64,000 nt of DNA, taken from assembly GCA_039586815.1 (NCBI GenBank), contig JBDHJR010000003.1, positions 79,008 to 143,007 on the forward strand, written 5' to 3'. Positions 62,975 to 64,000 of this stretch are shown piece after piece (position 1 is the stretch's first letter; the number at the start of each line of letters is the position of its first letter). Below the pieces are notes generated by a model that worked only from the letters and a program-made list of their open reading frames with translations, was not told the origin of the DNA and made no database searches. Source of the stretch: WVYX01 sp039586815. GTDB taxonomy: Bacteria > Gemmatimonadota > Gemmatimonadetes > Gemmatimonadales > GWC2-71-9. The position numbers and the translations under genes were made by a program.

Positions 62975-63817
62975 TCAGGTGGCGCTTTCCGCCGCGTTGC
63001 GGATGTGCACGTCGCGCTGCTGGAACGGGATCGAGCAGCCGGCCCGCTCGAGCTCTTCCTTGAGCGTGCGGGTGAGATCCCAGCGCAGCGGCCAGAAATC
63101 CTCGCGCTTACACCACGGCCGCACCACGAGGTCCACAGAGGACTCACCCAGCTGGTGCACGGCGACCACCGGTGCCGGTTCGGGGAGCACGCGCGAGTCG
63201 CCCTGGAGGACGCGGTTGATGGTGTCCATCGCGGTGCCGATGTCGTCGCTGTAGCTGATCGGCGCTACCAGGTCGAGGCGCCTGGTTGCCTGGGCTGCGT
63301 AGTTCTTGATCGTGCCGCCCCACACCGCGGTGTTGGGAATCACGATTTCTACGTTGTCAGGCGACGTGAGAGTGGTCGTGAGAATGCTCACTGCCTGCAC
63401 CGTCCCGCCCGAACCGGCGGCCTCGATGTAATCTCCAACTTTGAACGGGCGGAACATGAGCAGCATGACGCCCGAGGCGAAGTTGGAGAGCGTGCCCTGG
63501 AGTGCCAGGCCCACTGCCAGACCTGCCGCGCCAAGCACCGCGATGATCGATGCGGTCTGGATGCCCACCATGCCGAGCACGGCGATCAGCACGAAGGCCA
63601 GGACCAGATAGTAGACCAGCGACGAGATGAAGGGCACCAGGGTCGCGTCCATGTTGCCGCGTTGTAGTGTCGCGCGGACGCCCCGCCGGATCCATTTCGC
63701 CACTTGCCGCCCGATGAACAGCACCACGAGGGCGCCGAGGAGCTTGAGTCCCCACCCGGCGAGGAGCGTGCTCACGAGGGGAATCAGATTCTCGAGTGAA
63801 AAGGCTGAGGAGTCCAT
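62975..63817 (-). CDS. Small mechanosensitive channel (MscS family)
   Basis: The 280-residue membrane channel opens under membrane tension to release solutes. Three TM helices are followed by the pore/beta domain: GAAGLAVGLALQGTLSNFASG (pore helix), RPFKVGDYIEAAGSGGTV and EIVIPNTAVWGGTI. The C-terminal part is alpha/beta (CSIPFQQRDVHI). Length and domains fit plain MscS. It lies 67 bases upstream of the Rieske fusion gene and may be a separate transcript. Confidence 0.95.
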   Translation of the reverse strand: MDSSAFSLENLIPLVSTLLAGWGLKLLGALVVLFIGRQVAKWIRRGVRATLQRGNMDATLVPFISSLVYYLVLAFVLIAVLGMVGIQTASIIAVLGAAGLAVGLALQGTLSNFASGVMLLMFRPFKVGDYIEAAGSGGTVQAVSILTTTLTSPDNVEIVIPNTAVWGGTIKNYAAQATRRLDLVAPISYSDDIGTAMDTINRVLQGDSRVLPEPAPVVAVHQLGESSVDLVVRPWCKREDFWPLRWDLTRTLKEELERAGCSIPFQQRDVHIRNAAESAT

Positions 63818-64000
63818 GGTTGGTTCACCTGCGAGTGCGGTCGGAGTAATGGCCGCCCGGGCGCCGGACGGCCCTGCGGAGGTCAGAGAACTTCGCGGTG
63901 TGCTACGGGGTGCGTCAACCTGGGAGGCGGTAGGTCAGAGGGGAAGTGAAAGACCGACTTGCCAGCGCGGTGCGCGGAGGCGCCGCAGGGCTGCTTGTGG

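Overview
The window is one stretch of a GC-rich (about two-thirds G+C by eye, not computed) Gram-negative-type bacterial chromosome. The organism is not named by any rRNA gene. The combination of features fits Gemmatimonadota best, and this is an inference: TolB/Ig-like secreted proteins, zinc-ribbon Ser/Thr kinases, SNF symporters, M14 and M64 secreted peptidases, GTG starts, and many signal peptides and lipoproteins. I see no rRNA, tRNA, CRISPR array, transposase, integrase or phage gene.

Layout. Bases 1-3.0 kb hold the end of an Ig-like/TolB propeller protein, a zinc-binding dehydrogenase and a tiny convergent gene. From 3.2 to 9.3 kb a forward run reads gyrA, a PLP ammonia-lyase, a REC-GAF-GGDEF response regulator and a Ser/Thr kinase; the last two overlap by 4 bp. 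From 9.3 to 19 kb are a secreted protein, a TPP-dependent E1 alpha subunit, a dienelactone hydrolase, a TetR-SNF symporter pair, a thioredoxin-fold protein, lysine 6-aminotransferase (lat), an outer-membrane barrel and a Tat-exported Ntn asparaginase. From 19.1 to 24.6 kb a five-gene forward operon joins a glycosyltransferase, NAD salvage enzymes (pncB-like, nicotinamidase-like) and serine synthesis enzymes (class V aminotransferase, SerA). A chemoreceptor and leuS follow. At 29.3-29.5 kb lies a repeat/inverted-repeat island, then an ECF sigma/anti-sigma/PDZ unit, a large M14 peptidase, DoxX and a PadR regulator with a palindromic promoter.

From 36 to 64 kb nearly everything is on the minus strand: an SPFH/ribbon-helix-helix module with a 28-bp operator; DinB; a DUF411 lipoprotein whose conserved first CxCC cysteine is an in-frame TGA followed by a SECIS-like hairpin; an M64 peptidase; and a run of small genes leading up to a three-domain kinase-LytM-aminotransferase fusion. 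Next come a membrane-anchored receiver protein, a six-gene overlapping operon built around a receiver-like/DUF3052 fusion, a long series of small membrane, cupin and DUF genes, TspO, a thioesterase, DUF5996, msrA, a Rieske-glutamate synthase fusion and an MscS channel.

The strongest candidates for new biology are the putative selenocysteine DUF411 lipoprotein (38.35-38.82 kb), the SPFH-RHH operator module (36.0-37.74 kb), the six-gene operon at 47.5-50.1 kb, and the kinase-LytM-aminotransferase fusion (42.5-45.6 kb).
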